Assembly: GCA_900542635.1 (NCBI GenBank)
Contig: UQOJ01000002.1
Location: 1 to 64,000, forward strand
Length of the DNA stretch: 64,000 nucleotides
Direction of reading: 5' to 3'
Source: an uncultured Collinsella sp.
Lineage (GTDB): Bacteria > Actinomycetota > Coriobacteriia > Coriobacteriales > Coriobacteriaceae
The position numbers and the translations under genes are program-made. Under the pieces are notes generated by a model. The model made no database searches. It saw only the letters and a program-made list of their open reading frames with translations, and was not told where the DNA came from. Below, piece after piece: positions 8,721 through 18,500 of this stretch; position 1 is the first letter of the stretch, and each line of letters begins with the position of its first letter.

Positions 8721-8881
8721 GCGGCTCTCCTCTCAAATCTCGTCGGGTTTCGGTTACCCGACAGGCCATCCTTCGCCGTGTTCGGCGTTCGCAAAATACT
8801 AGACGCTTTAGTTAAGGAAAGTGGCGATTATTTCAACTTTTCTTTGGATTTGTTCATTTATCCATAATTCTGCGTATTTCT

Positions 8882-8919
8882 ATTACTTTATGCAGTAATG
8901 CCACTTTATTGTGTGAAAG
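8882..8919. promoter_or_regulatory. AT-rich palindromic sites between the two binding-protein genes
   Basis: In the 271-base gap, ATTACT and AGTAAT (8882-8887, 8894-8899) form a perfect palindrome with a six-base spacer. Close by, ACTTT and AAAGT (8902-8906, 8915-8919) form a second. The stretch is far richer in A/T than its surroundings, as expected of a promoter/operator region for the downstream (minus-strand) lipoprotein and liv genes. No regulator can be named. Confidence 0.4.
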
Positions 8920-8991
8920 TAATGTTTCCGTTCTGTTACAGGCGTCCCTGCCCTGAATAAAACGGCCTCACCGGTCGCGCTTTATGCGCAC

Positions 8992-10158
8992 TTAGGCGGC
9001 GATGTACTTGCCGTCCTGAATCACATAGGCTGTGGCGGGCTTTTCGACCTGGCCCTCGTCATTCCACGTCAGCTCGCCTGTCAGGCCCTCGATCTTGATC
9101 TTGCGCATGGCCTTGGCAAGGTCGCCGGCAATGTCGGCACCGTCGGCCGAAATGTCAATCCCCGCCCTATCGATAGCCTCGGCGATGGCGTGGACGCAAT
9201 CGTAAGCGTCGGCGGCAAACTGGTTGGGCGTCTCGTCGTAGGCATCCTTATAGGCCTTGACGAAGTCGGCATTCTTCTCATCGTCAGCCGAAAACGGGGT
9301 CATGAGCAGTACGCCCTCGGCAAGAGAGGTATCGAAACCTTCCACAGAGAGCAGGCCGTCCATGCCGTCGGTACCCATGAGGGTCATGTCGTAGCCCATG
9401 TCCTTGGCGTTCTTGAGCAAAACGGACGCCGGCGTGTAGTAGATCGGCGCAAAGATGAGCGTGGCGCCGGCCTCCTTGGCCTTGGTGAGCTGGTTGGTAA
9501 AGCTCGTGGAAGAGTCGTCCTTAAAGGTCTCGGTATCGACGATGTCGAGCTTGGACGCCTTGGCCTGCTCGGCAAAAGCGTCGGCAACGCCCGAGCTATA
9601 CGTATCGCCAGAGTTGTAGAACAGGGCGATCTTGGCATCCGCGTACTTCTCGGCCAAGAACTTCGCGGCGCTGGCGCCCATGGTGGGATCGGTGAAGCAA
9701 ACCTGGAAAACCGTGGTCTTATCCTTGGTAACGTCGAGCGACGAGGCCGAAGGCGTGACCATGAGCATATCGTCGGCGATCTCGCCCGAGACAGCGACGG
9801 CGGCACCGGTGGTGACGGGGCCGACGAGCGCCTGCATGCCCCAGTCGCACAAGGTATTGAAGGCGTTGATGGCCTTCTCGCCGTCAGCGACGTCATCCTC
9901 AGACTTAAGCGAGAGTTTGAGGTCCTTGGTCGAAAAATCCTTGGCGGCGAGCTTGGCACCCTTCTCGGCCGAAACGCCATAGGTTGCCGCGGCGCCGGTC
10001 AGAGGGCCGATGACACCGATCTTGAAGGTCTTGCCGTCATCGGCGGAGCCGCCGTCCGAGCCACCCGACGAGCAACCAGCGAGTGCCGCGGTGCTACCGA
10101 GCGCCGCGGCGCCAGCCAAGAAACTCCTGCGGTTAAGTACGTTGTTGATGCTAAACAT
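8992..10158 (-). CDS. Branched-chain amino acid ABC transporter substrate-binding lipoprotein (copy 1)
   Basis: A 388-residue paralogue of the protein at 7533-8720. It has the same signal-peptide architecture (LNRRSFLAGAAALG, lipobox LAGC) and the same core segments IGVIGPLTGAAATYGVSAEKG and LVGPVTTGAAVAVSGE. The ATG at 10158 follows AAGGGGGA by six bases. The two copies differ mainly in charge of surface loops and linker; the ligand-facing segments are nearly the same, so they may bind overlapping ligands with different affinity, as LivJ and LivK do in enterobacteria (family knowledge). It is the first gene of the cluster and is divergent from hom. Confidence 0.93.
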   Translation of the reverse strand: MFSINNVLNRRSFLAGAAALGSTAALAGCSSGGSDGGSADDGKTFKIGVIGPLTGAAATYGVSAEKGAKLAAKDFSTKDLKLSLKSEDDVADGEKAINAFNTLCDWGMQALVGPVTTGAAVAVSGEIADDMLMVTPSASSLDVTKDKTTVFQVCFTDPTMGASAAKFLAEKYADAKIALFYNSGDTYSSGVADAFAEQAKASKLDIVDTETFKDDSSTSFTNQLTKAKEAGATLIFAPIYYTPASVLLKNAKDMGYDMTLMGTDGMDGLLSVEGFDTSLAEGVLLMTPFSADDEKNADFVKAYKDAYDETPNQFAADAYDCVHAIAEAIDRAGIDISADGADIAGDLAKAMRKIKIEGLTGELTWNDEGQVEKPATAYVIQDGKYIAA

Positions 10159-10408
10159 GGTGTCCCCCTTTTCGCTGGCCGCGGTGCGACCGTCTTGCGG
10201 TACAGGGCAAACCTTATGGTGCAAACGTTGACAGTTTGTTACGGAAGTTCGTTTGTAGCGAGCGTGTTTCCAATGTTTCCGCAGCGTTTCGGGGGTGCCG
10301 TTTTGTGCGACTCCTGTTGCCTGGCGAGCACGCGCCCTCGGTTCACGCTAGAATGCACTCAACCTTTAAGCGGTTAATCCATCCATGAGATGCACGAAGG
10401 AGCTATCT

Positions 10409-11752
10409 ATGAGCGAACCCCTGCGCACCGTGAACGTCGGCCTCATCGGTCTGGGAACCGTCGGCGGCGGCGTGGCCCGCCTGATCAAGAGCCACCACGA
10501 TGAGTACCTGGCCGCCTACGGCATCGACCTTAAGCTGACCCGCGCCTGCGCGCTTGCCTGGGAGCAGGCCGAAGCCGCCGGTATTGAGCGCGAGGCCTTT
10601 ACGAGCGACTGGCACGACGTCGTCACCGACCCCGCCGTCGACATCGTCGTCGAGCTCATCGGCGGTGAGCACCCCGCGACCGAAATCTTCACCACCGCCT
10701 TCGAGAACGGCAAGCACGTCGTCTCTGCCAACAAGGCCCTGCTGGGCCGTCACGTCGAGACGCTTGCCGAGAAGGCACGCGCGTGCGGCGTGCAGATTAA
10801 GTGCGAGGCCAGCTGCGGCGGTGGCATCCCCATCGTGAGCACGCTCGAGCATGACCTGGTGGGCAACAAGATCCTGACCATCGCCGGCATTCTCAACGGT
10901 ACCACCAACTATATCCTGTCGCGCATGGACGCCGAGGGCGCCGATTACGCCGATGTGCTTGCCGACGCGCAGGCCAAGGGCTATGCCGAGGCCGATCCGT
11001 CCGCCGACGTCGACGGCTTCGACGCCGCCAGCAAGACGGCCATCCTCGCCTCCATCGGTTTTGGCACCCGCGTTACCACCGACGATGTGTACCAGCAGGG
11101 TATCCGTACCATCGGCGCCGAGGACATTGCCCAGGCCCGCGAGCTCGGCTACACCATTAAGCTGCTCGGCATCGCCCGCAACACCGACGCCGGCGTCGAC
11201 GTCCGCGTGCATCCCACGCTGATCCCCGCCGACCACATGCTTGCCAAGGTCAACGGCGCCATGAACGCTGTCTACGTGGTAGGCGACGCCGTGGGTGAGA
11301 CCATGTTCTACGGTGCCGGCGCAGGCTCCTTCCCCACCGCGAGCGCCGTCGTGGGCGACATCCTGTCGCTCTCCGAGCAGATCAGCCGCGGCGTGGCTCC
11401 GCTGCCCGAGATTGAGCCCTACGGTCACAACCTCGCCTTTAAGCCCATGGACGAGCTCCAGACCAAGTACTATGTGCGCCTGAAGGTCGCCGACCGCGTG
11501 GGCGCCCTGTCCGAGACGGTCGACATCTTTGCCAAGCACAACATCTCGATCTCGCTCATCAACCAGGTCGAGGACGGCAAGTCGGGCGTCAGCGATGCCT
11601 GCTCGGTCATCTTCCTGACGCACCGCGCGCTCGAGAAGGACGTCCAGGCTGCCGCCGCCGAGCTTGCCAGCGTCGACTGCGTAGCCGAGGTCGCCAACGT
11701 CCTGCGCATCGAGGACGTTGAGGCTTGGACCGAAGGCGTCATGGCAAACTAG
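10409..11752 (+). CDS. hom: Homoserine dehydrogenase
   Basis: A 447-residue homoserine dehydrogenase, reducing aspartate semialdehyde to homoserine for threonine, methionine and isoleucine synthesis. The NAD(P)-binding loop is GLIGLGTVGGGVARL near residue 10. The catalytic core shows SANKALLGRH, CEASCGGGIPI and GILNGTTNYILSRM. A C-terminal ACT domain (about residues 360-445, from YYVRLKVADRVGALSE) suggests feedback control by threonine. The ATG at 10409 has GAAGGAG six bases upstream. It is monocistronic, with a strong terminator behind it, and is divergent from the amino acid uptake cluster. Confidence 0.96.
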   Translation: MSEPLRTVNVGLIGLGTVGGGVARLIKSHHDEYLAAYGIDLKLTRACALAWEQAEAAGIEREAFTSDWHDVVTDPAVDIVVELIGGEHPATEIFTTAFENGKHVVSANKALLGRHVETLAEKARACGVQIKCEASCGGGIPIVSTLEHDLVGNKILTIAGILNGTTNYILSRMDAEGADYADVLADAQAKGYAEADPSADVDGFDAASKTAILASIGFGTRVTTDDVYQQGIRTIGAEDIAQARELGYTIKLLGIARNTDAGVDVRVHPTLIPADHMLAKVNGAMNAVYVVGDAVGETMFYGAGAGSFPTASAVVGDILSLSEQISRGVAPLPEIEPYGHNLAFKPMDELQTKYYVRLKVADRVGALSETVDIFAKHNISISLINQVEDGKSGVSDACSVIFLTHRALEKDVQAAAAELASVDCVAEVANVLRIEDVEAWTEGVMAN

Positions 11753-11786
11753 TTTGCTCTTCGTTATACGGCATATATGTTTAGGG

Positions 11787-11818
11787 GCTCCCGTCCGGTC
11801 TTGGACGGGAGCTTTTTT
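11787..11818 (+). terminator. Intrinsic terminator after hom
   Basis: Ten-base GC-rich stem (GCTCCCGTCC paired with GGACGGGAGC) followed by six T residues, 34 bases past the hom stop codon. Confidence 0.92.
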
Positions 11819-11976
11819 GTTTGTGCGCTCGGGCGCAATTGACGTGACTTGCGCTTGAACAACTTAACCGTTCATTGACAACCGTGGGTGCCGTTCACCG
11901 ATAGGCGAACACGCTCGTTTTGGGCCGCTACTATGCTGTGCTGCGTATATCCATACCCCCGAAGAATGGAGGCACC

Positions 11977-12726
11977 ATGTTGCTCGAGGGCAAGAAAGCA
12001 ATCATCACCGGAGGCACGCGCGGTATCGGCTATGCCATCGCCTGTCGCTTTATCGAGGAGGGCGCCGCCGTCACGGTCTTTGGCTCGCGTCAGGAGACTG
12101 CCGACGCCGCCGTTGAAAAGCTGGCCGCAGCCTATCCCGAGGCCAAGGTCTGGGGCCGCTCCTGCGACCTCACCTCGCTCGAGGCCGTAACCGAGGCATT
12201 TACCCAGGCAGCCGCCGACATGGGCGGCCTGGACACGGTCGTCAACAACGCCGGCATCTCCCAGCGCTCGCCGCTTCTGGAGTACACGGCCGAAGAGTTC
12301 GCCAAGGTCATGGACCTCAACGTCGTCGCCGTCTTTAACGGCCACCAGGCCGCTGCCAAGATTATGACCGAGGCAGGCCACGGCGGCACCATCACCACCA
12401 CGAGCTCGATGGTCGCCAAGTATGGCCAGCCCTCCGGCGTTGGCTATCCCACGTCTAAGTTTGCCGTCAATGGTATGGTCCAGTCGCTCTCGCGCGAGCT
12501 CGCCCCTATGGGCATTCGCGTCAACGCCGTCGCCCCCGGCGTGACCAAGACCGATATGGTCGCCAACCTTCCAGAAGAGGTCATCAAGCCCATCATCGCC
12601 ACCATTCCGCTCGGCCGCATGGGTGAACCAGAGGACGTCGCCAACGCCTTCGTCTTCCTGGCGAGCGACATGTCCTCCTACGTCACGGGCGCCGTACTCC
12701 CCGTCGACGGAGCCGCCCGCTCCTAA
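11977..12726 (+). CDS. SDR-family NAD(P)-dependent oxidoreductase (FabG-like)
   Basis: A 249-residue classical short-chain dehydrogenase. The cofactor motif TGGTRGIG is at about residues 11-18, NNAG near 90, the catalytic Ser lies in TTTSSMV, and Tyr/Lys in YPTSK. The C-terminus reads FLASDMSSYVTGAVLPVDGA, the usual FabG-type ending. FabG (3-oxoacyl-ACP reductase), sugar alcohol and hydroxysteroid dehydrogenases all share this pattern. No fatty-acid genes lie nearby, so a role outside lipid synthesis is at least as likely; a bile-acid hydroxysteroid dehydrogenase is conceivable in a gut organism but nothing here proves it. Its start follows GGAGG by five bases. Confidence 0.85.
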   Translation: MLLEGKKAIITGGTRGIGYAIACRFIEEGAAVTVFGSRQETADAAVEKLAAAYPEAKVWGRSCDLTSLEAVTEAFTQAAADMGGLDTVVNNAGISQRSPLLEYTAEEFAKVMDLNVVAVFNGHQAAAKIMTEAGHGGTITTTSSMVAKYGQPSGVGYPTSKFAVNGMVQSLSRELAPMGIRVNAVAPGVTKTDMVANLPEEVIKPIIATIPLGRMGEPEDVANAFVFLASDMSSYVTGAVLPVDGAARS

Positions 12727-12771
12727 GGAGCCACAAGCTTTGGCTTCAAGCCTCAACATAGCTCAACCAAA

Positions 12772-12810
12772 AAGGCGCGCCGTCTGAATCAACTGCAGAC
12801 AGCGCGCCTT
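12772..12810. terminator. Bidirectional terminator between the SDR and antiporter genes
   Basis: A 15-base stem with one mismatch (12772-12786 with 12796-12810) and a nine-base loop. On the minus strand it is followed by TTTTT, so it best fits the end of the antiporter transcript; it also lies 45 bases behind the SDR gene. Confidence 0.8.
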
Positions 12811-12908
12811 CTCCTGTTATGAAAGGGAAACTATGTCCTAGTATTTCGGAAACCACATCCCGTTCCGAGCCTTCAAAGCGGGACGCGGCTTCCCCGAGAG
12901 AGTATCGA

Positions 12909-14471
12909 CTACTTGCCGTCGTCGTCCTCGGCTTCTTCTCTTGCATAGAGTTCCAGCATGCGGCGGCGGTATTCGCGCACGGCGAGCTTGGCGCGCTCCA
13001 GGCGTCGACGCTCGCGCGGGGTGAGCTTGCCGGGGTCGATCTCGTCGCCGTAAGTCTTTTCTGCCAGCAAATGCGCCGCGTCCACGATGCGGGCATCGAT
13101 GTGTCCGCTTGCCGCCTCGGCCGAGAGGCGGTCGGCAATGGAATCAAGGGTAGGTATGCCGTCGAGCGTGCGACCATGGCCATGCGAGGTCAGCAGCTCG
13201 TGCTCGCGTGCGAGCAGGCTCGCCAAATCGTGATGGGCGCGCAGGATGTCGAGCGCATCGGATGGATGCTCGGCAACCTCTGCCACGGCGGCGACCGGCG
13301 CGGCATCGACCACGCGGTAGAAGAGCTGCGCGAGCAGCGGCATCAAGAACACCGTGATGGCGCCGGCGGCAACCATAACCGACGCGATATCTTGCGACAG
13401 CGCGCCCGCGTTGACGGCAACGCTTGTCACGGCAACGATAATCGGCAGGGCCGTGGTGCAGTACAGGGCCACGGTAATGCGGCCATACGCCGACACATCG
13501 CGCGTCGCGGGACAAATGCTCATAGAAACGAGAATGGGCACGGCACGAATAATCAGTAACGCCACGATAAAGCCCGCGAGCAGCCCGGGGCGCGATGCCA
13601 CGGCCGTCAGGTCGATCTTTGCGCCCGATACGGTAAAGAACACCGGAATCAAAAAGCCGTAGGCCAGGCCGTCGAGCTTGGTCTCGAGCGTATGGTTGCC
13701 CTCGGGGATGATGTAGCGCAGGACAAAGCCGGCGGCAAAAGAACCCAACACGATGTCGAGGTCAAAGATGGCCGAGAACGCCACGAGCGTGACCAGGATG
13801 AGCACCGTCAGGCGCACGAAGGTCTGCGACGTGGTATCGGCGCGTTCCTCGACAAACGCAAAGAAGCGGCTGCCGACGCGCTTGGAGCGGCTGGGGACCA
13901 CGGCCAGCAGCACGCAGACCGCAGCAAACAAGCCAAGGATTACAAGCGTTTGGATGCCGGTGCGGGCAGACAGCAGCACCGACATGGCGAGCACGGGACC
14001 GAGCTCGCCCCAAGTGCCATACGCGAGAATCGAGTCGCCCACGCGCGTGCCGGTGAGCGAGCGCTCACGCATGATGGGCACGAGCGTACCGAGCGCCGTC
14101 GAAGTGAGGGCAAGCGTCACGGCGATACCGTCGAAATGACTGACTGAGAACCACGGGGTAAAGCGCACGGCAAGCCAGGCGATACCAAACGTGACGACCC
14201 ACGTCGCCAAGCCGTAGCGCCCCTCGACGCCCGTGATGCTCTTGGGGTCGATCTCAAAGCCGGCAAGCAGGAACAAAAAGGCCAGGCCCAGCTCGGACAC
14301 AAGCGAGACCTCAGCATCTACATGGATGACGCCGAGCATATGGGGTCCCAGCACCGCGCCGAGCACGAGCAAAAAGACCGTCTCGGGAACGGGTTTTCCG
14401 GGAATCGCCGAGGCGATAAAAGGACTCGCAAAGGCCACGAGTGCGATGATGGCGAGCGAAACGAATGCCAT
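12909..14471 (-). CDS. Cation:proton antiporter (CPA2-type Na+/H+ exchanger)
   Basis: A 520-residue protein with about 12 membrane helices over the first 390 residues and a soluble C-terminal tail of about 120 residues rich in Arg and Glu. Segments typical of CPA2 exchangers are VLGAVLGPHMLGVI, LGLAFLFLLAGFEID (helix 4-5 area) and GSFAAGFVLRYIIPEGN, with FTVSGAKIDL later. It should exchange Na+ or K+ for protons. The tail carries no recognisable TrkA-N or USP domain. The start at 14471 has GAAAGG about seven bases upstream. It is monocistronic and divergent from purL. Confidence 0.85.
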   Translation of the reverse strand: MAFVSLAIIALVAFASPFIASAIPGKPVPETVFLLVLGAVLGPHMLGVIHVDAEVSLVSELGLAFLFLLAGFEIDPKSITGVEGRYGLATWVVTFGIAWLAVRFTPWFSVSHFDGIAVTLALTSTALGTLVPIMRERSLTGTRVGDSILAYGTWGELGPVLAMSVLLSARTGIQTLVILGLFAAVCVLLAVVPSRSKRVGSRFFAFVEERADTTSQTFVRLTVLILVTLVAFSAIFDLDIVLGSFAAGFVLRYIIPEGNHTLETKLDGLAYGFLIPVFFTVSGAKIDLTAVASRPGLLAGFIVALLIIRAVPILVSMSICPATRDVSAYGRITVALYCTTALPIIVAVTSVAVNAGALSQDIASVMVAAGAITVFLMPLLAQLFYRVVDAAPVAAVAEVAEHPSDALDILRAHHDLASLLAREHELLTSHGHGRTLDGIPTLDSIADRLSAEAASGHIDARIVDAAHLLAEKTYGDEIDPGKLTPRERRRLERAKLAVREYRRRMLELYAREEAEDDDGK

Positions 14472-14655
14472 GTGATGCCTTTCTCTTGTTTGCGCTTCAC
14501 TGTAGCACCCTCGCCGTCCTCAACGCGCCGCGAGCTGTCGTATCATAGTGAGGTTTACAAACATGTGGCTCAAGGCGACCGCAGGGCAGACCCCGCAAAC
14601 CGACCGCTGCCGCATACCGTACCGTACGCCCAACCGATCAGGAAGGCAGGAACCA

Positions 14656-17600
14656 ATGGTCTCTCGTATCTACGTGGAGAAGAAACCCGGGTTCGACGTC
14701 GAGGCTCAGCAGCTCAAAGGCGAGCTGACCGAAATTCTCGGCATCAAGGGCATCGAGGCCCTGAGGATCATCAACCGCTACGACGTCGAGGGCATCGACG
14801 AGGAGCTTTTCCGCTCCTGCGTGCCGACCGTCTTTAGCGAGCCCCAGGTCGATGTGACCTACGACGAGCTCCCCGCAAGCGATGGCGCCGTCTTTGCCGT
14901 CGAATTCCTGCCTGGCCAGTTTGACCAGCGCGCCGACTCCGCCAGCGAGTGCGTGCAGCTCATCAGCCAGGGCGAGCGCCCCGCCGTGCGTTCTGCCAAG
15001 GTCTATATGATCTCGGGCGCTCTGGACGAAGCCGCCATCGAGGCCATCAAGCACTACGTGGTGAACCCCGTCGAGGCACGCATCGCCTCGCTCGACCTGC
15101 CCGAGACGCTGTACATGGAGACCCCCGAGCCCCAGCCCGTCGAAGTGCTCGACGGCTTCCGCGAGCTCGATGAGGCCGGCCTTGCCGCCTTTATTTCCGA
15201 GCGCGGTCTTGCCATGGACGAGGCGGACATCGCCTTCTGCCAGCAGTACTTCCGCGATGAGGATCGCGACCCCACCATCACCGAGATCCGCGTGATCGAC
15301 ACCTATTGGTCCGACCACTGCCGCCACACCACCTTCGGCACCGTCCTGGACGACGTGACGATCGACGACGCCGTGGTGCAGCAGGCCTTCGACCGCTACA
15401 TGGAGATGCGCCACGAACTCGGCCGCGACGCCAAGCCCGTCTGTCTCATGGACATGGGCACCATCGGCGCCAAGTACCTTAAGAAGACCGGCGTCATGAC
15501 CGATGTCGACGAGTCCGAGGAAATCAACGCCTGCACCGTCAAGGTGAAGGTCGATGTCGACGGCGAGGACCAGGACTGGCTGTTCCTCTTTAAGAACGAG
15601 ACCCATAACCACCCGACCGAGATCGAGCCCTTCGGCGGTGCCGCCACCTGCGTGGGCGGCGCTATCCGTGACCCGCTCTCGGGCCGCAGCTATGTGTACC
15701 AGGCCATGCGCGTCACCGGCGCCGGCGACCCCACCGTCCCGGTTTCCGAGACGCTCGAGGGCAAGCTGCCGCAGCGCAAGCTCGTGACTACTGCCGCCGC
15801 CGGCTACTCCAGCTACGGCAACCAGATCGGCCTTGCCACCGGTCAGGTCAACGAGCTCTATCACCCCGGCTACGTGGCCAAGCGCATGGAGGTCGGCGCC
15901 GTCGTGGGCGCTACCCCGGCAAACCACGTGCGCCGCGAGTGCCCCGCCCCCACCGACAAGATCATCCTGCTGGGCGGCCGCACCGGCCGTGACGGCATCG
16001 GCGGTGCCACCGGCTCCTCCAAGACCCAGAACACCGAGTCCATCGAGACCTCGGGCGCCGAGGTCCAGAAGGGCAACGCCCCGGTCGAGCGCAAGCTGCA
16101 GCGCCTCTTCCGCCGCGGCGACGCCTGCCGCCTGATCAAGCGCTGCAACGACTTTGGCGCCGGCGGCGTCTCGGTCGCCGTGGGCGAGCTTGCCGACGGC
16201 CTGTATGTCGACCTGGACACCGTGACCAAGAAGTACGACGGCCTGGACGGCACCGAGCTCGCCATCTCCGAGTCCCAGGAGCGTATGGCCTGCGCCGTCG
16301 CCGACGGTGACGTCGAGGAGTTCATGGGCTACGCCGCCGAGGAGAACCTCGAGGCGACCGTTATCGCCGAGGTTACCGCCGAGCCGCGCATGCGCATGGC
16401 CTGGAACGGCGTCGCCATCGTCGACCTGTCCCGCGAGTTCCTCAACTCCAACGGCGCACCCAAGCACCAGGTCGCCCACGTGTGCGCCCGTAGCGTGTGG
16501 CAGCCAAGCTGGGCCGGCACCACGCTCGCCGAGCGCATGACCTCGCTTGTCACCGACCTCAACGTCGCTTCCAACAAGGGCCTTTCCGAGCGCTTCGACT
16601 CCACCATCGGCGCCGCGACCGTGCTCATGCCCTTTGGCGGCAAGACGCAGCTCACCCCCAGCTCGGCCATGGTCGCCAAGTTCCCCGTGGACGGCGAGAC
16701 CACCACGGCGAGTGCCATGGCATGGGGCTTCAACCCCTATCTGATGGAGGCCGACCAGTTTGCGGGCGCCTACCTGTCCGTGGTCGAGTCCATCGCCAAG
16801 CTCGTTGCCGCCGGCTTTGAGCACAAGCGCGCCTACCTCTCCTTCCAGGAGTACTTCGAGCGCCTGCGCACCGAGGCAGAGCGCTGGGGCAAGCCCATGG
16901 CCGCCGTCCTGGGTGCCCTTATGGCCCAGGTCGACCTGGGTGCCGGCGCCATCGGTGGCAAGGATTCCATGAGCGGCTCGTTTGAGGACGAGGCCGGCGA
17001 GCTCAACGTTCCGCCGACCCTGATCAGCTTCGCCGTCGCCGTGGGCAAGGCCGCCCGCGCCGTCTCGCCCGAGTTCAAGGGCCTCACGCACCGCGTCGTC
17101 CGCATCGCCCCCGCCATCTATGGCGAGGACTACCGCCCCGATGCTCAGCAGCTGCTCGCCGCGTTTGACGCCGTCGAGGCGCTCACTGCTACCGGCAACG
17201 CCCTGGCCATCTCCACGCCCGGCTACGGCTGCGGCGCCGAGAGCCTCTTTAAGATGTGCGTCGGTAACCAGATCGGTATCGAGCTTGCCGAGGATGTAGA
17301 CGTGGAGAGCCTCTTCACCCCGCTCTACGGCAGCTTTATCGTCGAGCTCGCCGAGGATGCCGAGCTGCCCGAGGTCGCCGACGGCGTTGTCGTCGAGCCC
17401 CTGGGCACCACCGTCGAGGGCTATGTCATCGACACCGGTTCCGAAGTCATCGAGCTCTCCGAGCTCCAGGAGGCCTGGGAGAGCGGCATCGAGGGCGTCT
17501 TTGCCTACCGCAGCGCCGGCGAGACCGCCGAGGTCGAGACCATCGACTTCCGCGCCAAGGACATCCACGTGTACGGCGGCGCCAAGATCGCCCGCCCGCG

Positions 17601-18402
17601 CGTGGTTATCCCCGTGTTCCCCGGAAACAACTGCGAGTACGATAGCGCCCGCGCCTTCCGTGCCGCCGGCGCCGAGGCCGACACCTTCGTGATCAACAAC
17701 CTCACGCCCGAGGCCGTCGCCGAGAGCACCCACGAGCTTGCCCGCCGCATCCGCGCAAGCCAGATCGTCATGATCCCCGGCGGCTTCTCGGGCGGCGACG
17801 AGCCCGACGGCTCCGCCAAGTTCATCACGGCGTTCTTCCGCGCTCCCGAGGTCACCGAGGCAGTCCGCGACCTGCTCAAGGCCCGCGATGGCCTGATACT
17901 GGGCATCTGCAACGGCTTCCAGGCCCTGATCAAGCTCGGCCTGGTGCCCTACGGCGACATCGTCGACGCCACGCCCGATGCGCCCACGTTGACGTTCAAC
18001 ACCATCGGTCGCCACCAGAGCCGTCTGGTGCGCACCCGCATCTCGTCCAACTTGTCCCCGTGGCTGTCGCAGTGCAGCCTGGACGACCCCTACACCGTCG
18101 CCATCAGCCACGGCGAGGGCCGCTTTGTCGCCAATGACGAAGTGCTCGCCCAGCTGATCGCCAACGGCCAGGTCGCCACGCAGTACGTGGACGAGAACGG
18201 CAAGCCCAGCATGGATCTCTCCGTCAACCCCAACGGCTCCGCACTCGCCATCGAGGGCATCACGAGCCCCGACGGCCGTGTCCTGGGCAAGATGGGCCAT
18301 GCCGAGCGTCGCGGCGACAACCTGTACCGCAACGTGCCCGAGCATGTCCCCGGCGATAAGTTCATGCCGATCTTTGAGAGCGGCGTAGCCTACTTCGCTT
18401 AA
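14656..18402 (+). CDS. purL: Phosphoribosylformylglycinamidine synthase, single-chain
   Basis: A 1248-residue fusion of synthetase and glutaminase (PurL plus PurQ functions) for the fourth step of purine synthesis (FGAR to FGAM with ATP and glutamine). The N-terminal PurS-like and linker part (to about 200) is followed by DTYWSDHCRHTTF (substrate loop), KNETHNHPTEIEPFGGAATC (ATP/FGAR site) and a second AIRS-like half (MPFGGKTQLTPSS, GKDSMSGSF). The glutamine amidotransferase domain spans roughly 990-1248, with the catalytic Cys in GICNGFQALI and His in ISHGEGRF. Length and motif style fit the shorter clostridial type rather than the 1295-residue enterobacterial type. AGGAA precedes the ATG at 14656. 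It stands alone here, without other pur genes. Confidence 0.96.
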   Translation: MVSRIYVEKKPGFDVEAQQLKGELTEILGIKGIEALRIINRYDVEGIDEELFRSCVPTVFSEPQVDVTYDELPASDGAVFAVEFLPGQFDQRADSASECVQLISQGERPAVRSAKVYMISGALDEAAIEAIKHYVVNPVEARIASLDLPETLYMETPEPQPVEVLDGFRELDEAGLAAFISERGLAMDEADIAFCQQYFRDEDRDPTITEIRVIDTYWSDHCRHTTFGTVLDDVTIDDAVVQQAFDRYMEMRHELGRDAKPVCLMDMGTIGAKYLKKTGVMTDVDESEEINACTVKVKVDVDGEDQDWLFLFKNETHNHPTEIEPFGGAATCVGGAIRDPLSGRSYVYQAMRVTGAGDPTVPVSETLEGKLPQRKLVTTAAAGYSSYGNQIGLATGQVNELYHPGYVAKRMEVGAVVGATPANHVRRECPAPTDKIILLGGRTGRDGIGGATGSSKTQNTESIETSGAEVQKGNAPVERKLQRLFRRGDACRLIKRCNDFGAGGVSVAVGELADGLYVDLDTVTKKYDGLDGTELAISESQERMACAVADGDVEEFMGYAAEENLEATVIAEVTAEPRMRMAWNGVAIVDLSREFLNSNGAPKHQVAHVCARSVWQPSWAGTTLAERMTSLVTDLNVASNKGLSERFDSTIGAATVLMPFGGKTQLTPSSAMVAKFPVDGETTTASAMAWGFNPYLMEADQFAGAYLSVVESIAKLVAAGFEHKRAYLSFQEYFERLRTEAERWGKPMAAVLGALMAQVDLGAGAIGGKDSMSGSFEDEAGELNVPPTLISFAVAVGKAARAVSPEFKGLTHRVVRIAPAIYGEDYRPDAQQLLAAFDAVEALTATGNALAISTPGYGCGAESLFKMCVGNQIGIELAEDVDVESLFTPLYGSFIVELAEDAELPEVADGVVVEPLGTTVEGYVIDTGSEVIELSELQEAWESGIEGVFAYRSAGETAEVETIDFRAKDIHVYGGAKIARPRVVIPVFPGNNCEYDSARAFRAAGAEADTFVINNLTPEAVAESTHELARRIRASQIVMIPGGFSGGDEPDGSAKFITAFFRAPEVTEAVRDLLKARDGLILGICNGFQALIKLGLVPYGDIVDATPDAPTLTFNTIGRHQSRLVRTRISSNLSPWLSQCSLDDPYTVAISHGEGRFVANDEVLAQLIANGQVATQYVDENGKPSMDLSVNPNGSALAIEGITSPDGRVLGKMGHAERRGDNLYRNVPEHVPGDKFMPIFESGVAYFA

Positions 18403-18439
18403 AGCTTCCCATCGGGTACAATCCCCTCGGGCAACAACA

Positions 18440-18475
18440 CCCGCCACCGGCACTCCCGGTGGCGGGTTCTTTTTT
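18440..18475 (+). terminator. Intrinsic terminator after purL
   Basis: An 11-base perfect stem (CCCGCCACCGG with CCGGTGGCGGG, loop of five) followed by a T-rich run (TTCTTTTTTG). Confidence 0.93.
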
Positions 18476-18500
18476 GCTTCGCGCATGTAGGAAGGACATC

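Noticed and set aside
10403..11623. A 406-codon minus-strand open frame over hom
   Set aside because: It is antisense to a complete homoserine dehydrogenase and lacks motifs or a ribosome binding site.
14500..14655. Purine or ZTP riboswitch before purL
   Set aside because: I could not match the conserved core bases of either class in the leader; only a possible TATCAT -10 box was seen at 14541-14546.
14638..18486. A 1282-codon open frame antisense to purL
   Set aside because: It lies exactly over purL, has no family similarity and an Asp/Gly/His/Ala/Leu-rich composition typical of reading the complement of a GC-rich gene.
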